Below, one piece after another: positions 6,358-7,990 of a DNA stretch of 7,990 nt; position 1 is the first letter of the stretch, and every line of letters starts with the position of its first letter. Under the pieces are notes generated by a model, which saw only the letters and a list, made by a program, of their open reading frames with translations, searched no databases and was not told the DNA's origin. This DNA is from Chloroflexota bacterium (lineage in GTDB: Bacteria > Chloroflexota > Anaerolineae > Aggregatilineales > UBA2796): contig JAGHYP010000123.1 in assembly GCA_017743585.1 (NCBI GenBank), forward strand, positions 1-7,990. Reading direction: 5' to 3'. Both the position numbers and the translations under genes were made by a program.

Positions 6358-7990
6358 ATGCCATTTATCGAGGCACCAACCACGTTCTATCTCGGGCGGC
6401 GCTACGATCCTGAGACGCAGCGCCTTGCTGATGAGGTGATCTATTACGACTCGCGCGATTTGACCACGCACGCGGTTGTGGTCGGCATGACGGGCAGCGG
6501 CAAGACGGGGATGTGCATCGCCTTGCTGGAAGAGGCCGTCTTAGACGGCGTGCCTGCTATTGTGATCGATCCGAAGGGCGATATCACCAATTTGCTGCTG
6601 AATTTTCCGGAGCTGCGCCCCGAGGACTTCAGGCCGTGGGTCAATCCGAGCGATGCGCAGCGCGCCGGCTTGGGTATTGACGAGTACGCGGCTGAGGTCG
6701 CGCAGCAGTGGCGCGAGGGCTTGGCGAGCTGGGGCATCAGCAGCGCGCGCATGGCGGCCGCCAAGAACGCCGCTCAGTATACTATCTACACGCCCGGCTC
6801 GGATGCAGGGCTGCCGATCAGCATCCTCGCCTCGTTTCAGGCGCCGCGCGATGGCTGGGAGGGCAACGAAGAATTCCACCGCGAGCAGATCAGCGGCATT
6901 GTGACCGCCCTGATGGCGCTCATTGGCAGGCAAGTCGAGCCTGTCAAGGACCGCGAGCATGTGCTGATCAGCAACATCTTCGAAGAGGCTTGGCGGCGCG
7001 GCGAGGATTTATCGCTGGAAGAGATCATCCTGCGCGTGCAGAACCCGCCATTCAGCCGTCTGGGCGTCTTCGATGTGAACACTTTCTTCCCTGAGCGCGA
7101 CCGCTTCCGCTTGGCGAAGGAACTCAACCACATCATCGCCGCTCCGTCCTTCCAGACTTGGATCAGCGGCGAGCCGCTCGACATGCGCCGCTTGCTCTAC
7201 ACGCCTGAAGGCCGCCCGCGCGTGGCGATCTTCTACCTCGCCCATCTGACCGATAACGAGCGCATGTTCATGATCACGCTGATCCTAGAGAACGTGCTGG
7301 CTTGGATGCGCTCGCTGAGCGGCACGACCAGCTTGCGCGCCATTCTGTACTTCGATGAAGTCTTCGGCCACATCCCGCCGGCGCCGCACAACCCGCCGAC
7401 CAAAGAGCCATTGCTACGTTTGCTCAAGACGGCACGCGCCTTCGGCATCGGCTTGGTGCTGGCGACGCAAAATCCAGGCGATCTCGATTACAAAGGGCTC
7501 TCGAACACTGGCACGTGGTTCATCGGCAAGCTGCAGACCGAGAACGACAAGCGGCGCGTCCTCGGCGGCTTGGAATCAGCTGCCACCGCCGGTACCAAGC
7601 TGGATATCGCTACGTTGGATCGGCTGATCTCAGGCTTGGCGCCGCGCGTGTTCGTGCTGCACAACGTCCACAATAGCGGCGGTCCGCTGCTTGTGCATTC
7701 GCGCTGGGCGATGTCCTACCTGCGCGGGCCGCTGACGCGCCAGCAAGTGCGCATCCTGATGGAAGCGCAACGGCAAAGCTTGAGGCGCCAGCCCGAGCCG
7801 CCGCGCCTCGCTCCGCCTGCGCCGCCTGCGCTCAGCAACTCGGTCAATCTGACCGCCAGCGCAGCGGCCTCAGCGCCTGCGCCCGCTCAGCAGCGCTCGG
7901 CAGCGCCGCCGACCTTGCCCGATGAACGCCCGCGCCGCGCGCCGCCGCCAACGCTGCCTGACGAGCGCCCGCGCAGCACGTCGCCGAGTA
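6358..7990 (+). CDS. HerA/VirB4-like P-loop ATPase, C-terminus cut by window edge
   Basis: The open frame runs from the ATG at 6358 off the right edge (544 codons visible, no stop). Walker A is GMTGSGKT (43-50); IDPKGD (70-75) follows the next strand as in DNA-pumping ATPases of the HerA/FtsK superfamily; Walker B is AILYFDEV with D333 and E334; the sensor-like strand ends in LATQNPGDLD (368-377). A line of NDKRRVLGGL after it resembles the region that carries the arginine finger in related hexameric enzymes. About 250 residues between IDPKGD and Walker B form an insert that includes a mainly helical stretch. Only 42 residues precede Walker A, too few for the HAS barrel of true HerA. After about residue 470 the protein turns into a proline/alanine-rich, probably disordered tail with a repeated PPTLPDERPR. 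Likely role: translocation of DNA or protein by a ring ATPase. No nurA, mre11 or secretion gene is visible next to it, so the pathway is open. Confidence 0.85.
   Translation, partial: MPFIEAPTTFYLGRRYDPETQRLADEVIYYDSRDLTTHAVVVGMTGSGKTGMCIALLEEAVLDGVPAIVIDPKGDITNLLLNFPELRPEDFRPWVNPSDAQRAGLGIDEYAAEVAQQWREGLASWGISSARMAAAKNAAQYTIYTPGSDAGLPISILASFQAPRDGWEGNEEFHREQISGIVTALMALIGRQVEPVKDREHVLISNIFEEAWRRGEDLSLEEIILRVQNPPFSRLGVFDVNTFFPERDRFRLAKELNHIIAAPSFQTWISGEPLDMRRLLYTPEGRPRVAIFYLAHLTDNERMFMITLILENVLAWMRSLSGTTSLRAILYFDEVFGHIPPAPHNPPTKEPLLRLLKTARAFGIGLVLATQNPGDLDYKGLSNTGTWFIGKLQTENDKRRVLGGLESAATAGTKLDIATLDRLISGLAPRVFVLHNVHNSGGPLLVHSRWAMSYLRGPLTRQQVRILMEAQRQSLRRQPEPPRLAPPAPPALSNSVNLTASAAASAPAPAQQRSAAPPTLPDERPRRAPPPTLPDERPRSTSPS
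7906..7974 (+). repeat. Two copies of a 10-residue coding repeat in the ATPase tail
   Basis: Codons 517-526 (7906-7935) and 530-539 (7945-7974) both encode PPTLPDERPR, with a 39-base period (13 residues; the spacer is RAP). Six of the ten codon pairs differ in sequence (for example GAT/GAC, GAA/GAG, TTG/CTG), all synonymously. More copies may follow beyond the window edge. Confidence 0.85.

Noticed and set aside
6150..6383. 77-codon minus-strand open frame across the divergent control region
   Set aside because: It overlaps the start of the ATPase gene, has no ribosome-binding site or recognisable motif, and would cover both promoters.

Overview
The window is bacterial DNA with GC content of roughly 60% by eye, densely packed with genes. 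It has no rRNA, tRNA, CRISPR array, transposase or integrase that I can see. The protein families (AlgI-type O-acyltransferase, hybrid-sensor histidine kinase, HerA/VirB4-like ATPase) are widespread and do not fix the taxon. The alanine/arginine-rich, GCG/CGC-heavy style and the large GAF-PAS kinase would fit a Chloroflexota-like or other GC-rich environmental bacterium, but that is only a guess. Both ends of the window cut through genes.

Layout. Positions 1-6095 all read on the minus strand. In transcription order they are: a single-domain response regulator (6095-5676), a two-transmembrane sensor histidine kinase with GAF and PAS domains (5663-3354), a class I SAM-dependent methyltransferase (3334-2444), an unrecognised protein with a winged-helix-like N-terminus and a beta-rich C-terminal domain (2370-1672), an MBOAT/AlgI-type membrane O-acyltransferase (1514-312), and the N-terminal part of a membrane-anchored SGNH/GDSL-like protein (315 to the left edge). 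On the plus strand, a P-loop ATPase of the HerA/VirB4 type starts at 6358 and runs off the right edge. Between the divergent response regulator and ATPase lies a 262-bp control region (6096-6357). No gene-free stretch exceeds 300 bases.

How the parts fit. The regulator, kinase and methyltransferase are separated by only 12 and 19 bases, so they look like one transcript. The 73-base gap before the winged-helix gene holds a possible internal promoter. The MBOAT and SGNH genes overlap by 4 bases (ATGA), which fits the known pairing in which a membrane acyltransferase hands an acyl group to an extracytoplasmic SGNH-type partner that modifies a polysaccharide. They have their own perfect -10 box upstream.

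The points most worth a second look are: the receiver domain has Glu (E72) where the phosphorylated Asp should be, so it may be a pseudo-receiver; its perfect TATAAT lies so close to the first ATG that the transcript may be leaderless; the kinase sensor region carries a CxxC pair; the winged-helix/beta-rich protein is of unrecognised family; and the ATPase lacks room for an N-terminal HAS barrel and ends in a proline-rich tail with two identical 10-residue repeats that differ only at synonymous positions. I do not see clear proof of a complete new system in this window.
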